Translations under genes and position numbers: made by a program
In this document: piece by piece, positions 46,097 through 55,181 of the stretch
Numbering within the stretch: the stretch's first letter is position 1
How the letters are laid out: each line of letters starts with the position of its first letter
Assembly: GCF_002954225.1 (NCBI RefSeq)
Contig: NZ_PPTH01000010.1
Span: 40,464 to 104,463 of the forward strand
Origin: Arthrobacter ruber
Lineage (GTDB): Bacteria; Actinomycetota; Actinomycetes; Actinomycetales; Micrococcaceae
DNA length: 64,000 nucleotides
Direction of reading: 5' to 3'
The notes under the pieces: generated by a model
Seen by the model: only the letters and a program-made list of their open reading frames with translations
Database searches by the model: none
What the model was told of the DNA's origin: nothing

Positions 46097-47625
46097 GCAC
46101 CGAACAGACGATCGTCAGACAGTACGGCAACATCGCAGATGACCGGACGGCGGGTCTGATGGGGTTCTCGATGGCCTCGACCGTCTTACTGGGCGCCGGA
46201 GCAGTCGGGGTGTTCATCGCGATCATGGCCTCCCAAATCTGGGTGGCCGTCGGCATCGCCCTGGTCGCATTCATCGCGGCCACGATCCTTGGCTCGAAGG
46301 ACCGTCATGGTCGGTCCAAGCCTGAGCGGTGGCTGGCGCGCAGCATGCATTCCAAGGCCAAGAAGGCCGGCAAGACCGTCTACAAGTCCGGCCCTGTCTC
46401 GCAGATCCCGGACGGATCATTCCGCGCACCGGGATTGCTGGCCGCGACGGAGCTGATCGACTTTCAGGACCTCTTCGGCAACGAGGGCGTCATGCTGTGG
46501 CACCCAAAACTGAAGACCGGCACCGTGTTCTTCTCCACCAACTCCTCCGGCCTGGGCCTGCTGGATCAGGACCGCGTCAACCGGCTCGTCGGGTCGTGGG
46601 CCGCGTTCCAGCGCGACGCCGGCTCCAACGCACGGGTCGAGCAGATTTCGGTGACGACGCAGTCGACCACCGATCCAGGCGAACGACTGCCGGACGCGAT
46701 CGCGGTGGCCCGGCAGCAGGCCGGATCCCACGAGGTGCCCGCCTTTGCCCGTCAGGTGATGGATGACGTGGTGGACAACCTCAATTTCGACGTGCCCAAG
46801 CTCGAGCAGTGGGTGGCGCTGACGTTCAACGGCAAAGCCAACGATGGCGACCGTGCACCGGAACGCTCCGCTGAGGAGCTGGTGGCCGATGTGAAGTCGC
46901 TCCTGCAGGGCTTCAAGGAAGAACTCGAGGACGTCGGCGCTGGCAGCGTGTCTCTCATGCGGGCCGCTGACCTCACTGACCAGACCTACGTCGCGTTCAA
47001 CCCGCGCGCCGCGGCCACTGTCGAACGCGCCCGCCTCTCCGGCGACGGAACCGGCCTGAGCTGGCACGAAGTCGGCCCCTCTGCTGCCCGGACGATCGGG
47101 TACCCGGGCCGGTACGACCACGCCGGGGTTACGAGCAAGTCGTGGCAGATGTTCCGGCCACCGGCCGGGACGTTCCGCGAAAACGCCCTGGTAGCCCTGC
47201 TGGGCCCCGATGCGAGCATGCTGCAGAAGCGCGTCACAGTGTTCTACCGCCCTCAGCCGCCGGAGAAGTCCGCGCAGCAGGTCGCGCAGGCGCTCACCAA
47301 TGCGCAGTTCGCCACGAACCAGAAGGGTCGCCGTCCGACCAGCTCGCAGATCATCGCCCTCGAGAAGGCACGCAAGGCCGAGCGGGAGCAAGCAGAAGGG
47401 GCCGCGTTGGTGCGCTTCGCGATCGGTGTCACCGCGACGGTCGAGAGCCCGGAGCAGCTGCAGGCGGTGGAAGCGAAGATCATGCGCAATGTGGCTACCG
47501 GAATTCAGATCCGTATGCGGTCGTGTGACTACAACGACGACGCCGCGTTCTCCTTCAACCTCGGGCTCGGCCTCGTGCCAGAGCATCTGGCCACCATTTC
47601 CTCCGACGTCAGGAAGGCCCTCTAA
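46093..47625 (+). CDS. SCO6880-like protein: PrgI/VirB3 plus VirB4 N-terminal half
   Basis: A 510-residue protein starting at a TTG overlapping the previous stop. Residues 28-70 form two membrane spans (STVLLGAGAVGVFIAIMAS and WVAVGIALVAFIAATIL), as in PrgI/VirB3. The rest matches the SCO6880 type of actinobacterial conjugation protein and, by order and size, the N-terminal non-ATPase half of VirB4. No Walker motif is present. The next gene supplies the ATPase half with a TAATG overlap, so the pair equals a VirB3-VirB4 fusion split in two. A helical segment near 410-430 (LEKARKAEREQAEG) is charged. Confidence 0.85.
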   Translation: MSTEQTIVRQYGNIADDRTAGLMGFSMASTVLLGAGAVGVFIAIMASQIWVAVGIALVAFIAATILGSKDRHGRSKPERWLARSMHSKAKKAGKTVYKSGPVSQIPDGSFRAPGLLAATELIDFQDLFGNEGVMLWHPKLKTGTVFFSTNSSGLGLLDQDRVNRLVGSWAAFQRDAGSNARVEQISVTTQSTTDPGERLPDAIAVARQQAGSHEVPAFARQVMDDVVDNLNFDVPKLEQWVALTFNGKANDGDRAPERSAEELVADVKSLLQGFKEELEDVGAGSVSLMRAADLTDQTYVAFNPRAAATVERARLSGDGTGLSWHEVGPSAARTIGYPGRYDHAGVTSKSWQMFRPPAGTFRENALVALLGPDASMLQKRVTVFYRPQPPEKSAQQVAQALTNAQFATNQKGRRPTSSQIIALEKARKAEREQAEGAALVRFAIGVTATVESPEQLQAVEAKIMRNVATGIQIRMRSCDYNDDAAFSFNLGLGLVPEHLATISSDVRKAL

Positions 47626-49166
47626 TGTCCGCGATCGACAGAATCGTCGACACGGTCATGGACCGGTTCCTGGGCCGCTCCGAGACGGCAGCCGCCGTCA
47701 CCACTGCGTCGTTCCCGCAGCTCACGGAGAAGGGCATGCGCGTCCGTGAGGGTGGCATGGTGACGTGGGTCGAACCTCCGCCGGAGTTCACCGCCACGTC
47801 GAACCAGACCGCGGGCCTGTGGCCGTTCTGCGTCGGCACGTCCTCGCCGCTGGTCGGTGCGGTCCTGGGCCGGAACCTGCTGAACAGTTCGGTGGTGTGT
47901 GGGGATCCGATCAGCCTGTTCCTGCACGGCATCATCTCCTCACCCTCCGGGTTCATCCTCGGTTTGAACGGGCGTGGGAAGTCCTCGGTCGCCGTCCGCA
48001 TGGCGTTGGCTCTGATCGATCAGGGGTTCCTGATCCTCGTGGCAGGGGACCTCAAACCGGACTTCGCTGGCGTGGTTCTGGAAACCAACGGGCAGGTCGT
48101 GCAGGTCGCCCCCGGCGTCGGGGCGATCAACCCGCTCGACGCCGGTCCGCTCTGGCGGGTACTCGAACGCCTTCCAGCTCCGATGCAGCGGCAGATGCGC
48201 GCCGAGATTCACGCCCGGCGTCTGATGACTCTCACCGGTCTCATCGAACTGGTGTTCAAGGAACCGCTGGATGCGAAGAAGCAGGAACAGACGGTGCTGT
48301 CCATGGCGATCGCGATGGCCGCTGAGAAGGCAGAAGCTGAGGACCGGCAGCCGCTGGTCGGCGACGTCGTCGCCGCCATCAAGTCCGCACCTCCCCAGAT
48401 CCAGTCGGCGCTGCTCATCGAGGAGTCCAGGGAGTATCTGCCGCAGGTCAAGAATCTCCTGGCGGGCCTGAACGCCCTCGGCGAGCACGGGCCGTTCGGG
48501 GACGTGTTCTGCCAACAGACCACGAAGGAAATGAAGATCGACACTTCCGTGGACTTCGACATTTCCCTTATCGACGAGTCCCAGCTGACGCTGCGCGCCG
48601 CGGTGCAGACGGTGTGCTGGTCCTACGGGCAGGCCGGCATCTCGGCCGCGAAGACCCTCGCCGATGCCGGGTTGATGGAGGAACGCCATCACCTGATGAT
48701 CATGGACGAGCTGTGGCAGTCCCTGCGCGCGAGCGAACTGCTGGTCCACCAGATCGACTCCATCACCCGCCTGAACAGGACCAAGGGCCTGGGGCAGTTG
48801 ATGATCACGCACTCCATGAAGGACCTGCAGCTGTCCACGGATGAGCTGACGAAAATCGCGACTGGCTTCGTGGAACGCTCATCCGTGAAGATCCTCGGTG
48901 GGCTGGCGCAGAACGAGATGGACCTGCTGGAAACGGTGTTCCCCGTCTCGGAGCGGGAGAAGGCGATGCTGGTCGGCTGGTCTGCCGAAGGGTCGATGAA
49001 CCCGAACACCAATCAGGTGTCACCGCCCCCCGGACGTGGCCGGTTCATGCTGAAAACCGGGTCCGAACCCGGTGTGCCGTTCCGTGTTAACCTCACCGCT
49101 GGCGAACTCAGGGCCCACAACACGAACCAGGCGTGGGCTGCTGCACAAGCGAAAGTAAGCCGATGA
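47625..49166 (+). CDS. VirB4-type ATPase (C-terminal half)
   Basis: A 513-residue motor ATPase. Walker A is LGLNGRGKSS at about residues 112-121 and Walker B is LMIMDELW at about 357-364. MITHSMKDLQ near 395 resembles the sensor region. The domain order fits the RecA-like part of VirB4, which energises pilus assembly and DNA export at the cytoplasmic membrane. There is no membrane span. The N-terminal VirB4 part is in the preceding gene. ATG overlaps the preceding stop by one base (TAATG). Confidence 0.92.
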   Translation: MSAIDRIVDTVMDRFLGRSETAAAVTTASFPQLTEKGMRVREGGMVTWVEPPPEFTATSNQTAGLWPFCVGTSSPLVGAVLGRNLLNSSVVCGDPISLFLHGIISSPSGFILGLNGRGKSSVAVRMALALIDQGFLILVAGDLKPDFAGVVLETNGQVVQVAPGVGAINPLDAGPLWRVLERLPAPMQRQMRAEIHARRLMTLTGLIELVFKEPLDAKKQEQTVLSMAIAMAAEKAEAEDRQPLVGDVVAAIKSAPPQIQSALLIEESREYLPQVKNLLAGLNALGEHGPFGDVFCQQTTKEMKIDTSVDFDISLIDESQLTLRAAVQTVCWSYGQAGISAAKTLADAGLMEERHHLMIMDELWQSLRASELLVHQIDSITRLNRTKGLGQLMITHSMKDLQLSTDELTKIATGFVERSSVKILGGLAQNEMDLLETVFPVSEREKAMLVGWSAEGSMNPNTNQVSPPPGRGRFMLKTGSEPGVPFRVNLTAGELRAHNTNQAWAAAQAKVSR

Positions 49167-49176
49167 AGGGGGCCCG

Positions 49177-50865
49177 ATGAAGAACGAGGAGAACGGCCCC
49201 GTCCTCGCGTTCTCGTTTCTGGCCCTGGCCGCGTTCGTCGCGGTCGCCCTGATCCACCTTGGGGAAACCTTCACGCCGGTTCCCAGCGACCTGTCATGGA
49301 ACCCGATCACGTTGGCGATTGGTCTTGCCACGGGGGATCCGTGGCCGGCGGCCGCGAGCTGGTTGCTCGGCGCGGAAGCGGTCGTGGTCATTGCCGTTTT
49401 CGCGTGGTGGAGCACCCGCCCTGTGTCACGGACCGCGGAGGCGTCCCGTCGGATGAGCCCTGGCGGGAAGATGCGCCCGGCGATGCTCGATGCCCGCCTC
49501 ACCGAAGCGGCCCGCCTCCACCCCGATGCGGAAGGTATCGGCCCGGGCCTGACGATCGGTTACGCCGGCGACGCCGGCACGAAGGCGGTCATCCAGGGGT
49601 GGCGTGAGTGCTCGACCCATGTGTGGGGGACCGGGCGGGGTAAGACGACGACGCAGGTCGTCCGTCATGCCACTGAAGCCCCCGGCGCGTACATCATGAC
49701 CAGCAACAAGGTTGACGGCGTCGCCGAAGTCCTGGCCGCCCGCGCCGGGGAAGGGACGGTGTGGTTGTTCGACCCGCAGCGGATATGGCGGGACAGCCAC
49801 CGTCCCGCGATGATCTTCAACCCGCTCACGAGTGTCACCGACACCGTAAGCGCCGGCGAGGTGGCGTCGATCTTCGAGACGTCGTCCGCACCGAATGCCG
49901 GACAGGGCAAGGGGGACGCGCAGTTCGATTCGCAGGGCCGGGATTTCCTCGCTTGGTGCCTCCTGGCTGCTGCAAAGAGTGATGGCACGATGAAGGAGGT
50001 CCTGCGATGGGTGTCCTCGGCCGACTTCATGGAACCCGCCGAGCTGCTGGAACGAGCCGGACACATAGGCCCGGCGTCGGCGTTGAAGGGGATGAGCGGC
50101 CAGCCGGAGGATACCCGCGGATCCGTGGCAGCCAGCGCCCAGCGCATGGCCTCGGCCCTCGTGCACGACGAGCTCGTGGCGTGGTCGACACCGACCCCGG
50201 GCGTCCCGGTATTCGATCCCGCGCGGTTCATGACCAGCAAGGACACTCTGATCCTGCTCTCGCAGGACGCCGCCGGCTCCGGAGCCGCCTTCGTTTCCAC
50301 GCTGGTCTACGCGGTGTTCACCGCCGCGCAGCAGGCCGCCCGCCGAGCCGGTGGACGCCTCCAGGTTCCTTTGGTCGCGGATCTGGACGAGGTCGGAAAC
50401 GTCGTCAAACTCAAGCAACTGCCTGAGTGGTATTCATTCTTCGGGTCCATGGGCATCGTCGTCAGTGCGTACTTCCAGACCCGCGGGCAGGGCATGGCCA
50501 TGCTCGAGCGCACCGGCTGGGACACCCTCTGGTCCGCGGCCGCAATCAAGGTCTACGGCGGCGGATCCGACGACACACAATTCCTTGAATCCCTGTCGAA
50601 GACCATCGGCCAGTACGACGCAAAGGTCCGCAGTACCTCGACCTCGAGGAACGGGCCCTCCCGATCGGTGCAAACCCAGCGGCGCGACATCATGTCCGTC
50701 TCCCAGCTCTCCGAGCTTCCCGCTAACCGTGCGTGGGTGAAGACTTCAACTGGCGGAGGAATGATTGTGCGCACCATCCCCTGGTTCCGGGACGAGACGA
50801 TCAACGCTCGTCTCGGTCCAACGGTTGAACGGATCAAGACGACGCAGACGGGACAGCACGCATGA
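49177..50865 (+). CDS. VirD4/TraG-type coupling protein
   Basis: A 562-residue protein. Two N-terminal membrane spans (about residues 9-26 and 58-80) precede a cytoplasmic ATPase. Walker A is WGTGRGKTTT at about 149-158, and the second acidic motif is LVADLDEVGN at about 399-408. TSNKVDGV, QFDSQGRDFLAWCL and YFQTRGQG are typical TraG/VirD4 segments. It brings the relaxase-DNA complex to the channel. AAGGGGG lies before the ATG, 10 bases after the previous gene. It ends in an ATGA overlap with the DUF4913-like gene. No relaxase partner is in the window. Confidence 0.93.
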   Translation: MKNEENGPVLAFSFLALAAFVAVALIHLGETFTPVPSDLSWNPITLAIGLATGDPWPAAASWLLGAEAVVVIAVFAWWSTRPVSRTAEASRRMSPGGKMRPAMLDARLTEAARLHPDAEGIGPGLTIGYAGDAGTKAVIQGWRECSTHVWGTGRGKTTTQVVRHATEAPGAYIMTSNKVDGVAEVLAARAGEGTVWLFDPQRIWRDSHRPAMIFNPLTSVTDTVSAGEVASIFETSSAPNAGQGKGDAQFDSQGRDFLAWCLLAAAKSDGTMKEVLRWVSSADFMEPAELLERAGHIGPASALKGMSGQPEDTRGSVAASAQRMASALVHDELVAWSTPTPGVPVFDPARFMTSKDTLILLSQDAAGSGAAFVSTLVYAVFTAAQQAARRAGGRLQVPLVADLDEVGNVVKLKQLPEWYSFFGSMGIVVSAYFQTRGQGMAMLERTGWDTLWSAAAIKVYGGGSDDTQFLESLSKTIGQYDAKVRSTSTSRNGPSRSVQTQRRDIMSVSQLSELPANRAWVKTSTGGGMIVRTIPWFRDETINARLGPTVERIKTTQTGQHA

Positions 50866-51260
50866 CTGAACCCCACACCGACGCCGCCTCGGCCTTCGAA
50901 CCTAACGGTTACAACGACGGGGGAGAGGACTTCGCCTTTAGCCCTGAGGAACTGACGGACTGGGTGGAGGGTCTTGTGGCGATGCTCGAATCAGTGGACC
51001 GGTCGCAGAACCAGTACTGGTGCTCCCAGTGGTGGAATCACCCCGAAGCGGTCGACAGGCTCCGCGGGCTGTATGAGCAATGGTTGGAAGCACAAGCCAA
51101 TGGAGGAATGTCGTCATGGTGGATTGATCACTTTGATCGTCATGCCGCGGTGTTGTTTGCGAGACGGGGCCCTTTCGGGGAATGCGGTAGTACACATGCC
51201 GTGAAGACCACTCGTCGCACGTTGGCCACTGAACAACCTCCCGTCGGTTGGGAGTGGTGA
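50862..51260 (+). CDS. DUF4913-like protein
   Basis: A 132-residue acidic protein coupled to the coupling-protein gene by ATGA. The core (YWCSQWWNHPEAVDRLRGLYEQW, then SSWWIDHFDRHAAVLF and GPFGEC) matches the Trp/His-rich pattern I know from DUF4913, a family repeatedly encoded next to TraG genes in actinobacterial conjugation loci. The two Cys and several His might bind a metal, which is speculation. Last gene of the conjugation operon; convergent with the IclR gene. Confidence 0.85.
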   Translation: MTEPHTDAASAFEPNGYNDGGEDFAFSPEELTDWVEGLVAMLESVDRSQNQYWCSQWWNHPEAVDRLRGLYEQWLEAQANGGMSSWWIDHFDRHAAVLFARRGPFGECGSTHAVKTTRRTLATEQPPVGWEW

Positions 51261-51390
51261 TGCCCTCTTCCTTCAGGTTTTAAAGCCGGGTTGGCCGGTG
51301 AAGCTGAACGCGCGCTTGACACCCTGTTTCTTCAGCCGCTTATAGGGTCGGGCGTCCCTGTGCAGGGGTGCCGGTGAAACACAGTCCTCC

Positions 51391-52236
51391 CTAACTGCTG
51401 AGTGTGAGTCTCCGCAGCGTGTTTTGGTTCAGGTGAGGATCAAGTGTCAGCAACTTATTCGCCAGGCGTTCTGCCTCCTCATGTAGCCATGCCACAATCT
51501 GCGATCGACGGGGTTCGTCCATCCTTGATTCGATGGAGGCAACGCTCAGGGAGGCAATGGGCTTGTCCTGCGCGTCGAAGACAGGAACACCCAAACCTGC
51601 TGAACCGGGTACGAGAAGGCCTGGGAAGTAGGCGTGTCCGTTCTGCCTGGTCTGATCGACGAGCTGCCGCACGATAGTCACCTCCAGCCCGGAGCTATTG
51701 GTTGCGGTAATGTCCTCACGGAAAATCCGTTCGGCTTCGTTGTCGTCCAACCAGGAGAGCAGAGCCAGACTTCCAGCGCAGGTACCGAGGCGGAGACGAT
51801 CGCCAACGCGTGGATTGAGTGTCCGTATAGGAAAGGAGCCCGTGGCTTGATCTATGCAGAAAGCTTTGTCTCCGAGCAGAACGGACAAGTACACCGTGTC
51901 TCCCGTGAGTTCGGCAAGACGGGAGAGGTGCGGCTCTGCGATGTCTAGGAGACCGTGCCTGTCAGAAGCTGAGGTTCCGTAGCCGACCAGCGGAAGGCCC
52001 AGAAAGAACGTGCCGGCGTCGTCTTGATCGACCCATCCGACCTTTGTGAGTGTGCCAAGCAGCCTGTGCGCGGTGGTCTTCGACAGGTTTGTTTGCGCAG
52101 CGATGTCGACCAGACGCAATCCCCCGCTACCGGCGCGTGAGATTGCATCAACGACAGCCGCGGCTCGCTCGACACTACGTATGCCTTCCCCTGTCGCGTT
52201 GAAAGGCTGGTCTCGTCCTTCGGGTTCGGTCATCAC
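51391..52236 (-). CDS. IclR-family transcriptional regulator
   Basis: A 281-residue regulator. The N-terminal winged HTH (SVERAAAVVDAISRAGSGGLRL, then DIAAQTNLSKTTAHRLLGTL) and the C-terminal effector-binding domain (HLSRLAELTGDTVYLSVL, VGDRLRLGTCAGSLALLSW, GLGVPVFDAQDKPIASLSV) are complete and typical of IclR. Start is GTG 52236 or the next codon ATG 52233. It lies at the end of a leftward operon with a dehydratase, a 2-hydroxyacid dehydrogenase and an MFS permease, and probably controls that operon in response to its substrate. Autoregulation is likely. Confidence 0.92.
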   Translation of the reverse strand: MMTEPEGRDQPFNATGEGIRSVERAAAVVDAISRAGSGGLRLVDIAAQTNLSKTTAHRLLGTLTKVGWVDQDDAGTFFLGLPLVGYGTSASDRHGLLDIAEPHLSRLAELTGDTVYLSVLLGDKAFCIDQATGSFPIRTLNPRVGDRLRLGTCAGSLALLSWLDDNEAERIFREDITATNSSGLEVTIVRQLVDQTRQNGHAYFPGLLVPGSAGLGVPVFDAQDKPIASLSVASIESRMDEPRRSQIVAWLHEEAERLANKLLTLDPHLNQNTLRRLTLSS

Positions 52237-52282
52237 ACAAGCCTAACGGTGGGCTCTTCTGATGCGTTGTTCAGGTCCACGG

Positions 52283-53500
52283 TTAGCGCTGGATACCGAG
52301 GTAGGCTTCGCGCTTCACTGCGGGGTGAGCGCGCAGTGCCTCTTCTATGGGTTCGGTTCCCCAGCCTGGACGATCAGTGACCTGCAAACGATCACCCGTG
52401 AAGACCGGGGAATGCGTGAAGAGGTCATCGTCGTAGTTCAGCCGGTCAACGTCGTGTTCCATGATGCGCAGGTTCGGGACAGCTGCAGCGAAGTTCGCTG
52501 ACATCATCGTTGCGAGGTGACTGTAGAAGTTATGGGGCGCGACGTTGACATCGAAGGCCTCTGCGGTGTTGGCGATTTTCATCGCTTGCCAGGCACCGTT
52601 CCAGATAACGTCGACTATCCCCACGTCAATCGACTGGTTGATGAGGTACGGGAGGAACTCGCGCACACCGAAGAGGGTTTCGCAGGAGGCTATGGGCACG
52701 TTCCCTTGACTGCGTAGCATTGCAAGTGCTTCTGGGTTGTAGAGGTCGAGCTCAACCCAGAAGAGGTCGATGTCGTTGAGCGCGCGAAGGAGGCGCAGGA
52801 ATCCTTCGGTCCGGGCGTTGAAGTTAAGGTCGAGAAGTATCTCGACGTCCTCTCCAACTCCTTCACGAAGGGATTCGACGTGGGCTACTACGTCTCGGGT
52901 GAGCTTCAGGTCGATGTTGAGACCGGGTTCGTAGGGGTTGCCGAACCCTGAGCCCCAGGATTTGGGTCCGTTGGTGCCGTAGGAGAACATGTTGGTTTTT
53001 ACGGCTTTGAATCCGCGGTCACGAGCCTCGCGACCAATGTCCTTTACACCGGCGAGATCGGATATCCGTGACCCGTAGAGGTCTGGGTGGCTGATCCGCC
53101 AGCTGGCGCAGTGGGACCAGTACACGGGGATATTATCGCGGTGCTTGCCTCCGAGCAGTTGATGCACTGGTATGCCGAGAAGCTTCGCTTTAGCGTCGAG
53201 CATTGCGTTCTCGATGGCGCCGAATGCTTCCGCGGGTAGCCCCAAGGGAGCTGGCCGCGCGGTAGCGGCCACCTGCATGTATGTGCGTTCGTGGTCGAAG
53301 ATGTCGGCACCGATGAACAACGGTGCGTAGAGCTCGATGATGGTCGAGAGGCCTCGCGGCCCGAAGTCCTCGTCAAATTCGGACCATCCGACCGTGCCCT
53401 CGTCTGTTGTCAGCTTGAGGAAGTGATAGTTGCGCCACCCTGCGTCACACGACAGGGTCTCAATCGTGCGGATGCGTACTATCACGTCATTGTGGTTCAC
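52283..53500 (-). CDS. Enolase-superfamily dehydratase (mandelate racemase type)
   Basis: A 405-residue enzyme. The capping domain is followed by a barrel with KAVK (Lys165 and Lys168), metal ligands Asp224 (LLDLN), Glu250 (WVELD) and Glu274 (SCETL), and a His323-Asp297 pair (APHNFY; IVDVIW) like that of mandelate racemase. The second-strand KxK and His/Asp dyad fit an acid-sugar dehydratase or racemase. The substrate is not predictable: a hexonate or pentonate is likely given the neighbouring dehydrogenase and ACS-type permease. The 5' end is overlapped by the dehydrogenase gene by 14 bases. Length normal, all residues present. Confidence 0.9.
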   Translation of the reverse strand: MNHNDVIVRIRTIETLSCDAGWRNYHFLKLTTDEGTVGWSEFDEDFGPRGLSTIIELYAPLFIGADIFDHERTYMQVAATARPAPLGLPAEAFGAIENAMLDAKAKLLGIPVHQLLGGKHRDNIPVYWSHCASWRISHPDLYGSRISDLAGVKDIGREARDRGFKAVKTNMFSYGTNGPKSWGSGFGNPYEPGLNIDLKLTRDVVAHVESLREGVGEDVEILLDLNFNARTEGFLRLLRALNDIDLFWVELDLYNPEALAMLRSQGNVPIASCETLFGVREFLPYLINQSIDVGIVDVIWNGAWQAMKIANTAEAFDVNVAPHNFYSHLATMMSANFAAAVPNLRIMEHDVDRLNYDDDLFTHSPVFTGDRLQVTDRPGWGTEPIEEALRAHPAVKREAYLGIQR

Positions 53501-54488
53501 GGTTCCTCCATCTGAGTGGGTTGGATTTCGGGGTGTTGACCGGGCTGGTGACTTGTTTGCCGTCCAGCAGGAGTGAGACGTCGGTGAAGGCTCGCAGTCT
53601 CACCTCGTTGAGGGACTCGGCGGTGAGATAGGCGACGTGCGGGGTGAGGGTGACCTCAGGAATTGCATGTAGCGGGCTGTCCTCGGGCAATGGTTCTTTG
53701 GAAAATACGTCCAGGCCGGCGCCGGAGAGTTGGCCTTCACTGATTGCTTCAGCGAGGGCTCGTTCGTCGATGATTCCGCCGCGTGCGACGTTCACAAGGT
53801 AGCTTCCCCTCTTGAAGCGACTGAGCGTGTCCTTGCTGATGAGGTTTGTTGTCTCGGCGGTCAGGGGTAGATGCAGTGATACGACGTCCGAGGTCGAGAT
53901 GAGTTCATCGAAGCCCAGAGGCCGCACGACGGGGTTGGTGAGAACCGAGAAGTCTGTTCGCGGGCTACAGGCAAGGATGGAGAACCCGAGTGGGGCGGCC
54001 AGCTTCGCTAGATGCTGGCCTGAGCGGCCGTATCCGATGATTCCCAGACGAAGGTGGGAGGGACGTCGGAGAGCGGTGCCTGCACTGGAACCGTTCCAGT
54101 GTCCGCCCCTCACTTGCGCATCGAAGGTTCTGATCTTCCTTATTCCACCCAGTATCAGTGCCAATGCGTGGGTGGCGACGTCCATGTAATTGCCGTCGCG
54201 CACGTTGGTGACCTGTATGCCAAGTTCGGTCGCGGCATCGATGTCAATCGAGTCCACGCCGACTCCGGGCCGAGCGATGATCTTGAGCCGTGGCAGTAAT
54301 TCCAGGACGGTGCGCGTGATGGGCTCGTTCATGACGACGAGCCCATCAGCATCAGCGCATCGAGCTATGATTTCGTCTGGTTCCGCACAGGGCCGGCTCT
54401 CAAGTGTGACGCGTGAGCCTTCCAGCACCGCCAAAGTTTGCGGGTCAGTGATTGCAGGTCCCCTGTCAATTTGGTAGAGCCGGTACAC
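53487..54488 (-). CDS. D-isomer-specific 2-hydroxyacid dehydrogenase
   Basis: A 333-residue NAD(P)-dependent dehydrogenase. The nucleotide motif is GIIGYGRSGQHLA. The catalytic Arg is in NVARGGIID, the Glu in DVFSKEPLPED, and the His in LTPHVAYLT, so the active site is intact. It most resembles the 3-phosphoglycerate dehydrogenase/hydroxypyruvate reductase group but lacks the C-terminal regulatory domain. In this operon it probably oxidises or reduces a 2-keto/2-hydroxy acid formed from the dehydrated sugar acid. The 3' end overlaps the dehydratase gene. Confidence 0.9.
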   Translation of the reverse strand: MYRLYQIDRGPAITDPQTLAVLEGSRVTLESRPCAEPDEIIARCADADGLVVMNEPITRTVLELLPRLKIIARPGVGVDSIDIDAATELGIQVTNVRDGNYMDVATHALALILGGIRKIRTFDAQVRGGHWNGSSAGTALRRPSHLRLGIIGYGRSGQHLAKLAAPLGFSILACSPRTDFSVLTNPVVRPLGFDELISTSDVVSLHLPLTAETTNLISKDTLSRFKRGSYLVNVARGGIIDERALAEAISEGQLSGAGLDVFSKEPLPEDSPLHAIPEVTLTPHVAYLTAESLNEVRLRAFTDVSLLLDGKQVTSPVNTPKSNPLRWRNREPQ

Positions 54489-54528
54489 AGCTGCCAGTCT
54501 CCTGCCCTGTTGCGAAATGGTGAGTGAG

Positions 54529-55107
54529 CTAGACCAGGTTGGTCACAACATCGACGGGGCGGATGAGCGTGTCCCGGATCGGGGATCGCTGCTGTACGGC
54601 GTCAACGAGGGCCTCCAGCTCTTCCCGTGCAGTTCCCGGGGCGTCCAGCTCGATGGCGACTCGGATCTGGCTTGCGCCCGGTGCTTCTTCCGGGGCGACC
54701 CCGAGGAAGGAGGCCAGATCGAAGTCGGCCTCCAGCATCAGGTTGTAGCTCTTGAGCTTGATCCCCCGGGACGCCGCATTTGCGGCGAGGGTTACCGTGT
54801 AGCAGGCCGCCAGCGCCTGAAGGACGTACTCTGCAGGTGAAACGGCGGAGTCTGTGCCGAGCAGTGCTGCGGGCTCATCGCTCCGCATTTCGAACTTGCC
54901 ATCACGGGAATCATCCTTGGTGCCGGCCTGGGTGAGCGAACCTGTGGTTGCTCGCAGCTTGAACCCTCCTTCCCACTGTCCGTTGACCGCGAAGGTGACC
55001 GCGCCCGCGGTGCGCTCGTTCCGTACTGCGTCGACCGTCGCCGACAGTTGATCCAGATCGACGCCGTTAAGCGAGCCCCGCTGGGTCTGTGCGTTGGGTA
55101 TGGACAT
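54529..55107 (-). CDS. OsmC-family protein
   Basis: A 192-residue OsmC/Ohr-like protein. The signature is SPAEYVLQALAACYTVTLAANAASRGI, with the conserved Cys in AAC and the preceding Glu; the second family Cys is not evident, so peroxidase activity is uncertain. ATG 55107 is preceded by GAGGAAG. It lies between the MFS and dehydrogenase genes, so it is part of the same transcription unit; its role there (redox protection or hydrolysis) is unknown. Confidence 0.85.
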   Translation of the reverse strand: MSIPNAQTQRGSLNGVDLDQLSATVDAVRNERTAGAVTFAVNGQWEGGFKLRATTGSLTQAGTKDDSRDGKFEMRSDEPAALLGTDSAVSPAEYVLQALAACYTVTLAANAASRGIKLKSYNLMLEADFDLASFLGVAPEEAPGASQIRVAIELDAPGTAREELEALVDAVQQRSPIRDTLIRPVDVVTNLV

Positions 55108-55181
55108 GACTTCCTCCTGATAGGAATGAACTGATCGTGCGGTTTGTAGGTGGATTCAGCTATATCGGACTGAAGGTCCAC

